A DNA stretch of 64,000 nucleotides, from positions 15,184 through 79,183 of the forward strand of contig NZ_JAKNTA010000010.1 in the NCBI RefSeq assembly GCF_022288725.1. The letters are read 5' to 3'. Source of the stretch: Kitasatospora sp. A2-31. GTDB lineage: Bacteria; Actinomycetota; Actinomycetes; Streptomycetales; Streptomycetaceae. The notes beneath the pieces were generated by a model. The model saw only the letters and a program-made list of their open reading frames with translations. It did not search any database and was not told the DNA's origin. This document shows positions 16,165 to 25,550 of the stretch, piece after piece; positions within the stretch are counted from its first letter, which is position 1; each line of letters opens with the position of its first letter. Made by a program: the position numbers and the translations under genes.

Positions 16165-17156
16165 TGGGTACCGCAACCCGCATCAACCGCCGCGGCCGCG
16201 AGCCCGAGGAGCTCTCCGCCGACGAAGCCGTCACGGCCCTGCGCGAGTACGGCCGGTGGCAGCTGCTCAGGGATGCCTTCATCCGGTTCCGCTTCGCCGA
16301 CGGCTTCAGCCACGCCCGGGCCCTCGCCTTCCAGACGGTGCTCGCCCTGGTGCCGTTCGCCATCGCCGTGGTCGGCCTCTCCTCCGTCCTGCACACCCAG
16401 TGGCTCGGCCGGGTCACCGAGCTGACCATCACCCGGCTCACCGCGGGCCCGAGCTCGGACCTGGTCGACCAGGTCCTGCGGCGCAGCCGCGAACGCGCGG
16501 GGGACGGCGGGAGCGTCGCCCTGTGGGGCGGCGCCCTGTTCTCCCTCGTCAACGTCGCCACCGCGATGTGCCAGATCGAGCGCGGAGCGAACCGGATCTA
16601 CGGCATCGAACGCGACCGGCCCTTCCACCGCAAGTACGGCCGCGGACTGCTGATGGCCGTGCTGGCCGGCCTGCCGCTCGGCCTCGGCTTCATCCTGCTG
16701 GTGGCGGGCCGGGAGATCGCGGCCGCGGTCGTCGAGGCGGGCGGACCGGGGGCCCACCGGGAGGCCCTCGTCTGGGCGGTCCTGCGATGGCCGGTCGGCA
16801 TCGTGCTCGCCCTGCTGTCCGCGAGCGTCATCTTCCACCGGGCACCGCGCCGCGAACAGCCCGGTTACACCTGGCTGGCCTTCGGCGCCGCCGTGTACCT
16901 GGTGCTGTGGGTGGGGCTGACCGCTCTGTTCGGCCTGTACCTGCGGCTGAGCAACTCGATCGACGCGGTCTACGGACCGCTCAGCGTGATCATCTCGCTC
17001 CTGATGTGGGCCTACCTGACGGCGATCGCGCTGTTCCTCGGGATCGCCTTCGCCGCGCAGCTGGAGGCCGACCGGGCCGGCATCGACGAACCCGTGCTGC
17101 CGGATCCCGAGGATGATGCCGCAGGTCATGGGCGGGCGAGGGGCGATGACAGCTGA
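16164..17156 (+). CDS. YihY/virulence factor BrkB-family membrane protein
   Basis: 330 aa. ATG overlaps the upstream stop (TGATG). The cytosolic N-terminus (ELSADEAVTALREYGRWQLLRDAFIRF) leads into six hydrophobic segments, with the family signature ARALAFQTVLALVPFAIAVVG and a terminal YGPLSVIISLLMWAYLTAIALFLG. The YihY family has been linked to lipid or envelope transport, but its activity is not settled. Position between two lipid-phosphatase genes supports a membrane-lipid role (inference). Confidence 0.88.
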   Translation: MGTATRINRRGREPEELSADEAVTALREYGRWQLLRDAFIRFRFADGFSHARALAFQTVLALVPFAIAVVGLSSVLHTQWLGRVTELTITRLTAGPSSDLVDQVLRRSRERAGDGGSVALWGGALFSLVNVATAMCQIERGANRIYGIERDRPFHRKYGRGLLMAVLAGLPLGLGFILLVAGREIAAAVVEAGGPGAHREALVWAVLRWPVGIVLALLSASVIFHRAPRREQPGYTWLAFGAAVYLVLWVGLTALFGLYLRLSNSIDAVYGPLSVIISLLMWAYLTAIALFLGIAFAAQLEADRAGIDEPVLPDPEDDAAGHGRARGDDS

Positions 17157-18000
17157 CCGGAGGCCGCACCCGAGCCCCGCCCGCACCCCGCTCCCCGCGC
17201 TGCGCCGGCTCTCCCGGCGCCGGTTCATCCGACGGCGGTTCACCCGGCGCCGGGCCGACCGGCGTTTCGGCGAGCGCTTGGTCGCGGCCGTCCTGGCGTT
17301 CGCCGTGGCGGCGGTGCCGACCGCCGTCCTGCTGGTCCTGATCGAGGCCGGCTGGGGGCCGCTGCGGGAGCTGGACGCCGACGCCGCGGCGCGGCTGAAC
17401 GAGGCCGTCCGGCACCACCCGCTCCTGCTGGAGACCACCCGGGTCCTGAGCAACCGGATCTGGGACCCGGTCACGATGCGCCTGCTGGTGGCGGCCACCG
17501 TCGGCTGGCTGCTGGTGCGCCGGGCCTGGCGGCTGGCCCTGTGGGCGGGGCTCACCGAGACAGCCGCCGGCCTGACCGGCCTGCTGGTCAAGGTCTCGGT
17601 GGCCCGCGTCCGGCCCCGGCTCCCGGAGCCGGTCGCACACGCGCCCGGCTTCTCGTTCCCGTCGGGGCACGCCATGACCGCGATGGCCTCCTGCGCGATC
17701 CTGCTGCTCGTGCTGCTCCCGGTCGTGCCCCGACGGGCCCGCCCAGCGGCCTGGACGCTCGCCGCCGTGACGGTGCTCGGGACAGGCCTGACCCGGATCG
17801 CGCTCGGCGTGCACTGGGCCAGCGACGTCCTCGGCGGCTGGCTGCTCGGGCTCGCGCTGGTCGCCTCGACTGCCTGGGCGTTCGAGGCCTGGCGGCGGGA
17901 GAGCGGACTCCGGACGGCGGGGCTCCCGGAGGGACTGGAGCCCGAGCTCGCCGCGGAGGACGAGCTCCGGCCACGACCGCCCGGCGGTCCGCAGCCGTAG
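17146..18000 (+). CDS. PAP2-family lipid phosphatase
   Basis: About 284 aa from ATG 17146, overlapping the YihY gene by 11 bp; an ATG at 17113 would add 11 residues. A very basic N-terminus (RRRFIRRRFTRRRADRRF) is followed by membrane helices and the three phosphatase motifs: KVSVARVRPRLPEP, FSFPSGHAMTAMA, and TRIALGVHWASDVLGGWLLG. The substrate is probably phosphatidate or undecaprenyl pyrophosphate. It is the third gene of a translationally coupled operon. Confidence 0.9.
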   Translation: MTADRRPHPSPARTPLPALRRLSRRRFIRRRFTRRRADRRFGERLVAAVLAFAVAAVPTAVLLVLIEAGWGPLRELDADAAARLNEAVRHHPLLLETTRVLSNRIWDPVTMRLLVAATVGWLLVRRAWRLALWAGLTETAAGLTGLLVKVSVARVRPRLPEPVAHAPGFSFPSGHAMTAMASCAILLLVLLPVVPRRARPAAWTLAAVTVLGTGLTRIALGVHWASDVLGGWLLGLALVASTAWAFEAWRRESGLRTAGLPEGLEPELAAEDELRPRPPGGPQP

Positions 18001-18241
18001 CCGCGACCGGGCAGCACCGGACGGCCCGGGAGGCAGTCAGACGTCGTCTCCGGACCTCCCCACGGCCTGACGCCGCACATCCTCCCCGCCACAGCGGAGC
18101 TGCCGTCCGAGATGTCCTCCGAGCGGTCCTCCGAGCACTCGTCCGGGCGGGCGGGGCCGGCTGGTCCGCCGGTCCGCCGGTCCGCCCGCGCGGCGCTCCC
18201 GGCGCGAACGACCCGGAAGCGTAAGGAACGTTCGGGAACGG

Positions 18242-18481
18242 TCAGGAGCCGTCGGCCGGTCCCGGCTGGACGGCGCAGAGCGCGTTGACGCCGCCCGCGC
18301 CGAACGGCGCCCCGCCGAGCAGGGTGGTCAGCACACCCCGGCAGACGGCCGCCTCCTGGGGAGTCTTCGGCCCCTCGGCGGCGGCCGGCTGGGCGAGCAG
18401 CACCACGGGCGCCGCCAGCAGCAGCACGGAACAGGCCGCACGAGCGGCGCACTTCCTCGCGTTCGACAGGACGGGGTTCAT
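18242..18481 (-). CDS. Small secreted protein
   Basis: 79 aa with GGAGG 8 bp before ATG 18481. The signal peptide is clear (basic start, then SVLLLAAPVVLLAQPAAAEG). The mature peptide is about 42 residues with two Cys (AAVCRGVLTTLLGG...VNALCAV), able to form one disulfide. No family is recognised. Confidence 0.65.
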   Translation of the reverse strand: MNPVLSNARKCAARAACSVLLLAAPVVLLAQPAAAEGPKTPQEAAVCRGVLTTLLGGAPFGAGGVNALCAVQPGPADGS

Positions 18482-18791
18482 CTCGGGGACCTCCGGATCG
18501 GGTTCGGGATCGGGATCGGACGAGCGATTCCTATCCGAAGCAGCCCGCCCGTTCGCGGACGCTGCGCCGTCCGAGGGCGTGTCAGCGCCCCCGCCACGAC
18601 GAGCGCCCCGCCGCGACGAGCGCCCCGCGCGGCAGGCGCCCGTGCGTCCCGCCCCGCAGGTCAGGCCGCCACGCGTCAGCCCCCGTGCGCCGGCCCGGGC
18701 ACGGGGCTGACGGCGGTCCGGCGGACACTCCCGCCGGTCCCTCGGGCCGGCGGGGTGCCGTGGTGGCGCCGTGGCGCGTCCCCCGGTCCGC
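18482..18791. other. Intergenic region, no gene recognised
   Basis: 310 bp between psuK and the small secreted protein. It contains a CGCCCCGC-rich direct repeat near 18597-18630 and GC-rich inverted repeats near 18710-18740 that may end psuK transcription. No coding frame is convincing. Confidence 0.4.
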
Positions 18792-19676
18792 TCAGTCGCC
18801 GGTGAAGGAGGCACCCGGCGACGCCAGGACCTTCGCCGCGCAGGCGTGGCCGCGCTCGGCGGCGGCCCGCAGGTCCCGGTCGGCCAGGTAGCCGGCCAGG
18901 AAGCCGGCGGCGAAGGCGTCGCCGGCGCCGGTCAGGTCGCGCACCTCGCCGACCGGCGGGACGGGCACCGCGAACGCGTCCCGGCCGGGGGCGTCGACGG
19001 TGGTCGCCTCCGCGCCGGACTTGGTGACCACCGTGGTGGCGGCCAGCCGGGCGCGCTCCGGGCCGGGACGGCCGTCGACGAGCAGCCCGAGGAACGCGGA
19101 CTCCTCCCGATTGGCGAACAGCAGGTCGGGCGCCAGCTCGGCGGTGAGGGCGAGGAAGCGCTCGCGGCCGAACGCGGCCAGCATGCCGGTCGAGGAGGCG
19201 TCCAGCGAGACGGTGCCGCCCGCCCGGCGCACCCGCCGGACGGCGTCCAGCGCGGCGGAGCCGATCGGCTCCCCGTCGAAGGAGTAGGCGGGGACGTGCA
19301 GGTGGGTCAGCCCGGCCAGCCAGGCGTCCGGGACGTCGTCGAGCAGCAGGGCGGCGCCCCGGTCCGGGAGCATGGTCCGCTCGCCGGCCTCGTCGATGAG
19401 CACCACGATGCTGCCGGTCTCGCCCCGGCGGGCCGCCCGGACGTCCACGCCGTGGCCGGCCAGTTCGGCGACGACGCCGTCCCCGGCCGGGTCGTTCCCG
19501 ACGCAGCCGATGAAGCGCACGGGCCCCTGGCCGGCGGCCGCGAAAGAGGCGGCGACGTTGGCCGCGCTGCCGCCGCGGCGCCGGAACACCCGGGCGCTGG
19601 AGTCGGTGCCGTGCCGCAGCGGGCCGTCGACCCAGACGACGACGTCCTCGACCAGGTCGCCGAGTACCCCGAGCAC
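18792..19676 (-). CDS. psuK: PfkB-family kinase, probable pseudouridine kinase
   Basis: 294-aa ribokinase/PfkB-fold kinase. N-terminal substrate motif RRRGGSAANVAASFAAAG and C-terminal ATP/anion-hole motif VRDLTGAGDAFAAGFLAGYLA (catalytic Asp in GAGDAF). It lies 4 bp downstream of psuG on the same strand, the usual pair for pseudouridine breakdown: kinase makes pseudouridine 5'-phosphate, PsuG splits it. Sequence alone does not fix the substrate; the neighbour does. Confidence 0.8.
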   Translation of the reverse strand: MLGVLGDLVEDVVVWVDGPLRHGTDSSARVFRRRGGSAANVAASFAAAGQGPVRFIGCVGNDPAGDGVVAELAGHGVDVRAARRGETGSIVVLIDEAGERTMLPDRGAALLLDDVPDAWLAGLTHLHVPAYSFDGEPIGSAALDAVRRVRRAGGTVSLDASSTGMLAAFGRERFLALTAELAPDLLFANREESAFLGLLVDGRPGPERARLAATTVVTKSGAEATTVDAPGRDAFAVPVPPVGEVRDLTGAGDAFAAGFLAGYLADRDLRAAAERGHACAAKVLASPGASFTGD

Positions 19677-19680
19677 GGGT

Positions 19681-20607
19681 TCAGGCCTCGTCGCGCAGGG
19701 CCGCCAGCGCGGTGGCGATCTCGCCGCCGAGCCGCACGTTGCCGCGGTAGACCTCGACGTTCACGTCCAGGCTGCGGCCACGGGTGTCGCGCTGGATGAA
19801 GTCGAGCAGGAACGGCGTCGAGGCGTTGCCGGTGATGCCCCGGCGCTCGGCCTCGGCCCAGGCCCGACCGAGCAGTTCGTCAAGCTCCTCCGGCGGCAGC
19901 TGCTTGGCCGGGTCGACCGGGTTGGCGATCAGCACCGCCTGCGGCAGCTCCAGGCCGTCCCGGGCGGCGATCACCCGGGCGGCCTCCTCGGGCGTGTCCA
20001 CCTTGAAGTTGATCTCGTGGCCGGAGTCGGTGACGTAGAAGCCGGGGTACTTGCGGGTCCGGTAGCCCACGACCGGGATGTTCAGCGTCTCGAACCGCTC
20101 CAGGGTGGCCCGGATGTCGAGGATCGACTTCACTCCCGCGCTGACCACGGTGACCGGCGTGGCGGCGAGCGTCGTCAGGTCGGCCGACTCGTCGAAGGTC
20201 TCGGACGCGCCGAAGTGCACGCCGCCGAGCCCGCCGGTGGAGAAGACCCGGATCCCGGCCCGGTGGGCGAGGAACGCGGTGGCCGCCACCGTCGTCCCGC
20301 CGTGCCGGCCCAGCGCGGCGACCACCGGCAGGTCGCGCAGGCTCGCCTTGTCGAGGTCGTCCGACTCCGACAGTTCCTTGATCTGCTCGGTGGCGAGGCC
20401 GACCGTCGGCACACCCGCGTACACGCCGATGGTCGCCGGCACCACGCCCGCGGCCCGCAGCCGCTCCTCCGCCTCCAGCGCGACCGTCAGGTTGCGGGGG
20501 CGCGGCAGGCCGTGGGTGAAGATGGTCGACTCCAGGGCGACGACGGGGCGCCCGTCGGCAACGGCCTGGGTGACTTCGTCGGAGATACGGATGGGCAGTC
20601 CGGTCAT
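19681..20607 (-). CDS. psuG: Pseudouridine-5'-phosphate glycosidase
   Basis: 308 aa from ATG 20607 (MTGLPIRISDEVTQAVADG). Family motifs are plain: VALESTIFTHGLPRPRN, VPATIGVYAGVPTVGL, FSTGGLGGVHFGA, PVTVVSAGVKSILDIRATLE, GYRTRKYPGFYV, ITGNASTPFLLDFI. It cleaves the C-glycosidic bond of pseudouridine 5'-phosphate to uracil and ribose 5-phosphate with a divalent metal. It heads the psuG-psuK operon and is divergent from a LysR gene, the likely regulator. Confidence 0.93.
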   Translation of the reverse strand: MTGLPIRISDEVTQAVADGRPVVALESTIFTHGLPRPRNLTVALEAEERLRAAGVVPATIGVYAGVPTVGLATEQIKELSESDDLDKASLRDLPVVAALGRHGGTTVAATAFLAHRAGIRVFSTGGLGGVHFGASETFDESADLTTLAATPVTVVSAGVKSILDIRATLERFETLNIPVVGYRTRKYPGFYVTDSGHEINFKVDTPEEAARVIAARDGLELPQAVLIANPVDPAKQLPPEELDELLGRAWAEAERRGITGNASTPFLLDFIQRDTRGRSLDVNVEVYRGNVRLGGEIATALAALRDEA

Positions 20608-20706
20608 GGCACGAACTCTCTCTGCGATGCCACCACGGTGTGGCAACCGCGGCTCAGCCTAGGGATCGTTCGCATCGGTATCCAGAATGAGTCCTGGTCC
20701 TTCCCA

Positions 20707-20712
20707 TAGCCT
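20707..20712 (+). promoter_or_regulatory. Probable -10 box of the LysR gene (leaderless)
   Basis: TAGCCT ends 7 bp before ATG 20720 with no ribosome binding site between, so the mRNA is probably leaderless. The 112-bp divergent region shared with psuG would hold the LysR operator. Confidence 0.4.
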
Positions 20713-20719
20713 TCCGCCT

Positions 20720-21622
20720 ATGGGATTCACCTTGCGTCAGCTCGAAGTCTTCCTCGCCGTCGCCGACACCCTGCACTTCGGCCGGGCCGCCGAGCGGCTG
20801 CACATCTCACAGCCGACGGTCAGCCAGGAGGTGGCCCGGCTGGAGCGGACCGTCGGGGTCGAACTCTTCGACCGGAGCCGACGGGCGGTGGCGCTGACGT
20901 CGGCGGGCGAGGTGATGGCCGCCGAGGCCGCCGGGCTGCTCGACCGGGCCGGAACGCTGCTCGCCCGGGTCCGGCTGCACGAGCAGTCGCGGCTCGGTCT
21001 CGCCCGGATCGTCGCCTCCCCCAGCGTGATGAACCGTCTGCTGCCGGCCGTGGTCAGCCGCGCCGAACGGGAGCTGCCGGCACTGGAGACCGTCGAGCTC
21101 GCCGTCGACACCGGCCAGGTCTCCGCCACCCTGGCTGCCGAACACGCCGACATCGGCCTCGGCCGGTTCCTCGACGAGACGCCCGGCTACCGGCGCGAGA
21201 AGCTCCTCGACGAACCCGTCCGGGTGGCGCTGAGCCGCGGCCACGCCCTCGCCGGGCGCGCCGCCGTCCGCCTGCCCGACCTCGGCGACCTCCCGCTGCT
21301 GCTGTGGCCGCGCGAGCAGCACCCGCGCTACTACGACCACGTCCTCGGCCTCTGCACCGACCACGGCGTGGAGCCGCCGGTCCTGGTCAGCCCGCCCAGG
21401 ATCGTCGGCTCCCGGCTCTACCTGCTCTCGCAGAGCCGCGCCTTCTCCCTCGTCCCCGCCTCACTGGCCGGCCACCTCACCGAGGACGTGGTCACCGTCC
21501 CGCTCGCCGGACCGGCCGCCCTGCCGCTGGAGATGCAGTGGCGACTGGACGACCACCGACCCCGCCTGGCCGCCCTGCGCGACCTGATCCGGGAGGAGGC
21601 GACCACCCTCGCCACCGGCTGA
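20720..21622 (+). CDS. LysR-family transcriptional regulator
   Basis: 300 aa. N-terminal winged helix typical of the family (LRQLEVFLAVADTLHFGRAAERLHISQPTVSQEVARLERTVG, shown in parts), then a two-lobed effector domain from about residue 90. It is divergent from psuG-psuK, so control of pseudouridine catabolism is the simplest reading. The effector is not known. Confidence 0.9.
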   Translation: MGFTLRQLEVFLAVADTLHFGRAAERLHISQPTVSQEVARLERTVGVELFDRSRRAVALTSAGEVMAAEAAGLLDRAGTLLARVRLHEQSRLGLARIVASPSVMNRLLPAVVSRAERELPALETVELAVDTGQVSATLAAEHADIGLGRFLDETPGYRREKLLDEPVRVALSRGHALAGRAAVRLPDLGDLPLLLWPREQHPRYYDHVLGLCTDHGVEPPVLVSPPRIVGSRLYLLSQSRAFSLVPASLAGHLTEDVVTVPLAGPAALPLEMQWRLDDHRPRLAALRDLIREEATTLATG

Positions 21623-21660
21623 GCACCGCGACACACCCGGCGTGCCGGACCGTGCCGGAC

Positions 21661-21720
21661 CGTGCCGCCCTGACCGCCCTGACCGCCCTGACCGCCCTGG
21701 CCGCCCTGGCCGCCGGTGGG
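21661..21720. repeat. Short 9-bp tandem repeat after the LysR gene
   Basis: About five to six units of CTGACCGCC/CTGGCCGCC run from 21669 to 21716. It is non-coding and GC-rich. It may act in transcript ending or be simple slippage. Confidence 0.5.
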
Positions 21721-21726
21721 CGCTCG

Positions 21727-21867
21727 TCAGCACTCCCAGAAGAAGCGGCCTCCGCGGTGATCGGGCCTGACGAAGCCGAAGCCGTACCCGTGGCCGAAGT
21801 TGAGGAGGTACGGATCGCCGTCATCGGGCGCGGGTCTACCAGCCACCCGGTGATCACGACTCGACAT
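21727..21867 (-). CDS. Possible small protein, unknown
   Basis: A 46-codon frame (MSSRDHRVAGRPAPDD, then LLNFGHGYGFGFVRPDH and a final FFWEC) between the LysR gene and the MMPL exporter. The Gly/Tyr/Phe-rich end looks protein-like, but there is no clear ribosome binding site. Confidence 0.25.
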   Translation of the reverse strand: MSSRDHRVAGRPAPDDGDPYLLNFGHGYGFGFVRPDHRGGRFFWEC

Positions 21868-21922
21868 GCGCCGTAGGTGGCGCGCTGAGGTGCCGGACCC
21901 CGAGGGCGGCCAAGGGGTCGAG

Positions 21923-24202
21923 TCAACGGTCAACCAGCCGTGGACGAGGGGCCTCGCCCGTGGATTCCACGTCAGTGTCGTCGGCGGCGTCGATGCCGAC
22001 CGGGCCTCGGGGAAGTATCCGGTCCAGCCACCTCGGCAGCCACCAGTTGGCCCGGCCGAGGAGTGTCATGGTCGCCGGCACCAGCACCATGCGTACGACC
22101 GTGGCGTCGACGAAGATCGCGGTGGCCAGGCCGAGCCCGAACATCTTGGCGGACGGGTCCTCGGCGACGGCGAAGGACAGGAAGACCGCCACCATGATGA
22201 GGGCGGCCGAGGTGATGATCCGGGCGGTGCCCGAGACACCCTCGACGATCGCCGTGCCGTTGTCGCCGGTGCGCAGGTACTCCTCGCGGACGCGGGAGAG
22301 GAGGAACACCTCGTAGTCCATCGACAGGCCGAACAGGATGGCGAAGAGGAACATCGGGATGAACGACACGATCGGAACCGTCGCTTCCAGCCCGATGAGT
22401 GCGCCTCCCCAGCCCCACTGGAAGACCGCGACCATGACGCCGTAGGCCGCGCCGATGCTCAGCAGGTTCAGCAATACCGCCTTGAGCGGTACGAGGACCG
22501 AACGGAAGACCAGCATCAGCAGCAGGAACGACATCGCCAGCACGGCGGCGACGAACACCGGCAGGCGTTGGCTGGTGCGTCGGCCGACATCGGACAGGCT
22601 CGCGGCGGCGCCGCCGACGTGGGCCCTCGCCGGGCCGTGCCCGATCGCCGTGGGCAGCACCTCGGTGCGCAGCCGGGCGACGGTGTCGGCCGTGCTCTTC
22701 TCCTGCGGACCGCTGGTCGGGAACACCACCAGGGTCGCGATGCCGGTGGCCCGGTCGATGTGCGTCGGCGCGACGGAGGCGATGCCCGAATCCGCCACGA
22801 CCGCCCCGACGAGACGGTCCAGCACTTCCGGATCACCGGCGGGGTCCGCGGCGATGACGAGGGGACCGTTGGTACCCGGGCCGAACCCCTCGGCGACGAG
22901 GTCGTACGCGCGGCGCTCGGTACGGCTCCGCGGCAGCGACCCGTCGTCGGGCAGGCCGACGCGCAGGCCGAGCACGGGCAGCGTCGCCGTCAGCAGCAGC
23001 CCCGCCGCGCCGAGCGCGTACGGCACCGGGTGCCGGCTGACGTGCCCGATCCAGCGCCGCCACCCGGCGGCGGGGGCGGCGCCCGCCTCCGTGTCCTGCC
23101 GCCGGCCGGATCGGCCCGGCCGCCACGCCCGAAGTGCCCCGCCGATCCGACTGGCCCGGCCCAGACGCGGGCCGGCCACGCCGAGGAAGGCCGGCAACAG
23201 CGTCCCCGACGCCAGCACCATGGTCAGGACGACGATCGAGACGGCAAGGCCGCCCACCGTCATGAACGGCACGTTCGCGACCGCCATGCCGAGGATCGAC
23301 ACGACGACGGTGCCGCCGGCGAAGACCACGGGCCGCCCCGCCGTGACCACCGCCCGTCCGGCCGCCTCGTGCGGATCGAGCCCGCGGGCGAGGTACTCCC
23401 GGTGCCTGGCGAGCACGAACAGCGCGTAGTCGATGCCCACTCCGAGCCCGACCATGCTGCCCAGGACCGGTGCGAAGGTGGGGACGTCCGTCACTCCCGC
23501 CAGTACCGTCATCGTGGCGACCCCGACGGTCAGCCCGAAGACCGCCATGCCGATCGGCAGCGCGGCGGCGACGAGCGAACCGAACGCCAGGAACAGGATC
23601 GCGGCCGCGGCGAGAAGGCCGATCAGCTCGCTCACGCCGCCGTCGGGGTCGGCGAAGGCGTAGAAGAGGGTCCCGCCCATCTCGATGCGCAGGGGCAGTT
23701 CGGCGCGCAGCCGGTCGCCGAGATCGACGAGGGCATGGAGGTCTTCGGCCGACAGCCGGCTCTGGTCGGGGTACTGCACGCGGACGAGCGCGATCCGCCC
23801 GTCGGCCGAGACGAGGCCGCCGCGCACGGTGGTGTCCCGGGCCGCGTCGAGTGCCCCCGCCGGGTCGCTCGTGCCGAGCACGTGCGGCAGCCGCTGCACC
23901 TCGGTCTGCAGCCGTGCGAGAGCGGTGCGCGCGCTGTCGTGGTCGAAGAACGTCGCGGCGCCGTCGAGGGGGGTGACGACCACGTGGGCGGTCATCCCCT
24001 CCTGGCCGGTGCCGGCCCGCTCGATCAGTTCCGCGGCCCGCTGGGAGTCCAGTCCCGGAGCGGTCATCGAATCCGCATTCCGCCCGCCGAAGGCGACGGC
24101 GGCGAGGACGACGAGCGTGGCGGCGACCAGCCATGCCGCGATCACCCGCCAGGGATGGCGGGCGGCGCTTGCGCCCAGGCGCAACAGGGCTTTCGAGAGC
24201 AT
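21923..24202 (-). CDS. MMPL-family RND transporter
   Basis: About 759 aa. Twelve-helix MMPL layout in two halves: first helix HPWRVIAAWLVAATLVVLAAVAF, periplasmic loop, GLGVGIDYALFVLARHREYLARG (conserved GxGIDYxLF), then a repeat with LFGLSMDYEVFLLSRVREEYLRTG and a final SFAVAEDPSAKMFGLGLATAIFVDATVVR. Exports lipids, metabolites or drugs by proton drive. It is divergent from a NarL-type two-component pair, which probably controls it. Confidence 0.9.
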   Translation of the reverse strand: MLSKALLRLGASAARHPWRVIAAWLVAATLVVLAAVAFGGRNADSMTAPGLDSQRAAELIERAGTGQEGMTAHVVVTPLDGAATFFDHDSARTALARLQTEVQRLPHVLGTSDPAGALDAARDTTVRGGLVSADGRIALVRVQYPDQSRLSAEDLHALVDLGDRLRAELPLRIEMGGTLFYAFADPDGGVSELIGLLAAAAILFLAFGSLVAAALPIGMAVFGLTVGVATMTVLAGVTDVPTFAPVLGSMVGLGVGIDYALFVLARHREYLARGLDPHEAAGRAVVTAGRPVVFAGGTVVVSILGMAVANVPFMTVGGLAVSIVVLTMVLASGTLLPAFLGVAGPRLGRASRIGGALRAWRPGRSGRRQDTEAGAAPAAGWRRWIGHVSRHPVPYALGAAGLLLTATLPVLGLRVGLPDDGSLPRSRTERRAYDLVAEGFGPGTNGPLVIAADPAGDPEVLDRLVGAVVADSGIASVAPTHIDRATGIATLVVFPTSGPQEKSTADTVARLRTEVLPTAIGHGPARAHVGGAAASLSDVGRRTSQRLPVFVAAVLAMSFLLLMLVFRSVLVPLKAVLLNLLSIGAAYGVMVAVFQWGWGGALIGLEATVPIVSFIPMFLFAILFGLSMDYEVFLLSRVREEYLRTGDNGTAIVEGVSGTARIITSAALIMVAVFLSFAVAEDPSAKMFGLGLATAIFVDATVVRMVLVPATMTLLGRANWWLPRWLDRILPRGPVGIDAADDTDVESTGEAPRPRLVDR

Positions 24203-24364
24203 CGGGTCCTCCAACCACCTCGCCGGCCGTCCTTGTACGGCCGCCGATGTCGAGGCTCGTCGCCACGGCGCTCCGCGGCATCGGCCCGCGGGCCGCGGAT
24301 CCGTCGGCCCCGGGGCGGACTGACGACCCGTCCTTTCGGCCGATGCGCGGCAAGCAGCGGTCCG

Positions 24365-24370
24365 TAGGCT
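24365..24370 (+). promoter_or_regulatory. Probable -10 box of the sensor kinase (leaderless)
   Basis: TAGGCT ends 7 bp before GTG 24378, with no ribosome binding site, suggesting a leaderless transcript. Confidence 0.4.
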
Positions 24371-24377
24371 GAGAACC

Positions 24378-25550
24378 GTGCTCCGAGACGACCTGCGAAC
24401 CCTGTGGACCGAACCCCGGCCGCCCGGCGCGCCCGCCCGGGTGCGGCGGGACTGGGCGCTGCTCGCCGCGTGCCTCGCCGCTGTGGCGCTGGAGGCCACC
24501 CTGCGGGAGGACGTCGTGTGGCGGCCGGTGGCGGTGGTGTACGCCGTCTGGCTGTGCCTGCTGCCCCTGTGGCGCCGGACCCGCCCGCTGGCGACGGTGA
24601 CGCTGGCGTTCGGCTCGGTGGTCCTGCTTCCGGTGGCCTCGCTCGTCGCCGCACGGCACGAGCCCGTCGGCCTGTACACCGGCGCGGTCGTGCTCGTGCT
24701 GGTGTACGCGCTGCCCCGGTGGGGATCGGGACGGGAGATCGTGCTGGGCGGCGCGCTGATCCTCGTGGTCGGCGCGCTGTGTGTCGTCACGGACGACACC
24801 CCGGTCGTCGACAAGGTCGGGGGCTACGTCTTCCTGCTGCTGCCCGGCGTGCTCGGGGCTGCCGTGCGGTTCCGGGGGACCGCTCGCGAGCGGCAGTTGG
24901 AGCAGGTGCGCTCCCGCGAGCGCGAGCAGCTCGCCCGGGAACTGCACGACACGGTGGCCCACCACGTGTCCGCCATGGTGATCATCGCCCAGGCGGGCCG
25001 GGTGCTCGCGGGCACCGACCCGTCCGCCGCCGTCGAGGCGCTGGAGGGGGTCGAGGAGGAAGGGGCGCGCACGCTGGAGGAGATGCGCGCCATGGTCGCC
25101 GCGCTGCGCGACCGCGGGGTCGGCGCCGAACTGGCGCCGCCTGCCGGCGTCGCGGACCTGGAGCGCCTGGTGCGCACCCCGGGTGGTCGCCTCAAGGTCG
25201 ACCTGGGGCTCGACGGCGAGCTGGCCGCGCTGCCCCCGGCCGTGGACGCTGCCGTCTACCGGATCGTGCAGGAGTCGGTGACCAACGCGCTGCGCCACGC
25301 GGTCGACGCGACCGAGGTCGTCGTCCGGGTCTCCGAGCAACGGCACACGGTACGGGTGAGCGTGCGCGACAACGGCCGGCGCACCGGCCGGGGTCGCGAC
25401 GGATACGGACTCACCGGATTGCGCGAGCGCGCGACGCTGCTCGGCGGCACACTTCGAGCCGGCCCGGGTAACGACCGGGGGTGGTATGTCGACGCCGAAC
25501 TGCCGAGAGCGAGGAACGAGAGCGGTGTCCATTCGCGTCCTCGTCGCTGA
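24378..25550 (+). CDS. NarL-type sensor histidine kinase
   Basis: 390 aa from GTG. Four to five hydrophobic segments in the first 150 residues, then QLARELHDTVAHHVSAMVI (phospho-His in ELHDT) and an ATPase domain (QESVTNALRHAVDATEV; VRDNGRRTGRGRDGYGLTGLRERA). The 3' end overlaps the response regulator by 26 bp. It is divergent from the MMPL exporter. Confidence 0.92.
   Translation: MLRDDLRTLWTEPRPPGAPARVRRDWALLAACLAAVALEATLREDVVWRPVAVVYAVWLCLLPLWRRTRPLATVTLAFGSVVLLPVASLVAARHEPVGLYTGAVVLVLVYALPRWGSGREIVLGGALILVVGALCVVTDDTPVVDKVGGYVFLLLPGVLGAAVRFRGTARERQLEQVRSREREQLARELHDTVAHHVSAMVIIAQAGRVLAGTDPSAAVEALEGVEEEGARTLEEMRAMVAALRDRGVGAELAPPAGVADLERLVRTPGGRLKVDLGLDGELAALPPAVDAAVYRIVQESVTNALRHAVDATEVVVRVSEQRHTVRVSVRDNGRRTGRGRDGYGLTGLRERATLLGGTLRAGPGNDRGWYVDAELPRARNESGVHSRPRR

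Noticed and set aside
15588..18452. 954-codon minus-strand open frame
   Set aside because: Antisense to the PAP2-DAGK, YihY and PAP2 genes, Arg/Ala/Gly/Pro-rich, no domain; a shadow of high-GC coding DNA.
21866..24367. 833-codon plus-strand frame opposite the MMPL transporter
   Set aside because: His/Asp/Gly/Arg-rich shadow without hydrophobic or domain structure; the minus strand is a clear MMPL protein.
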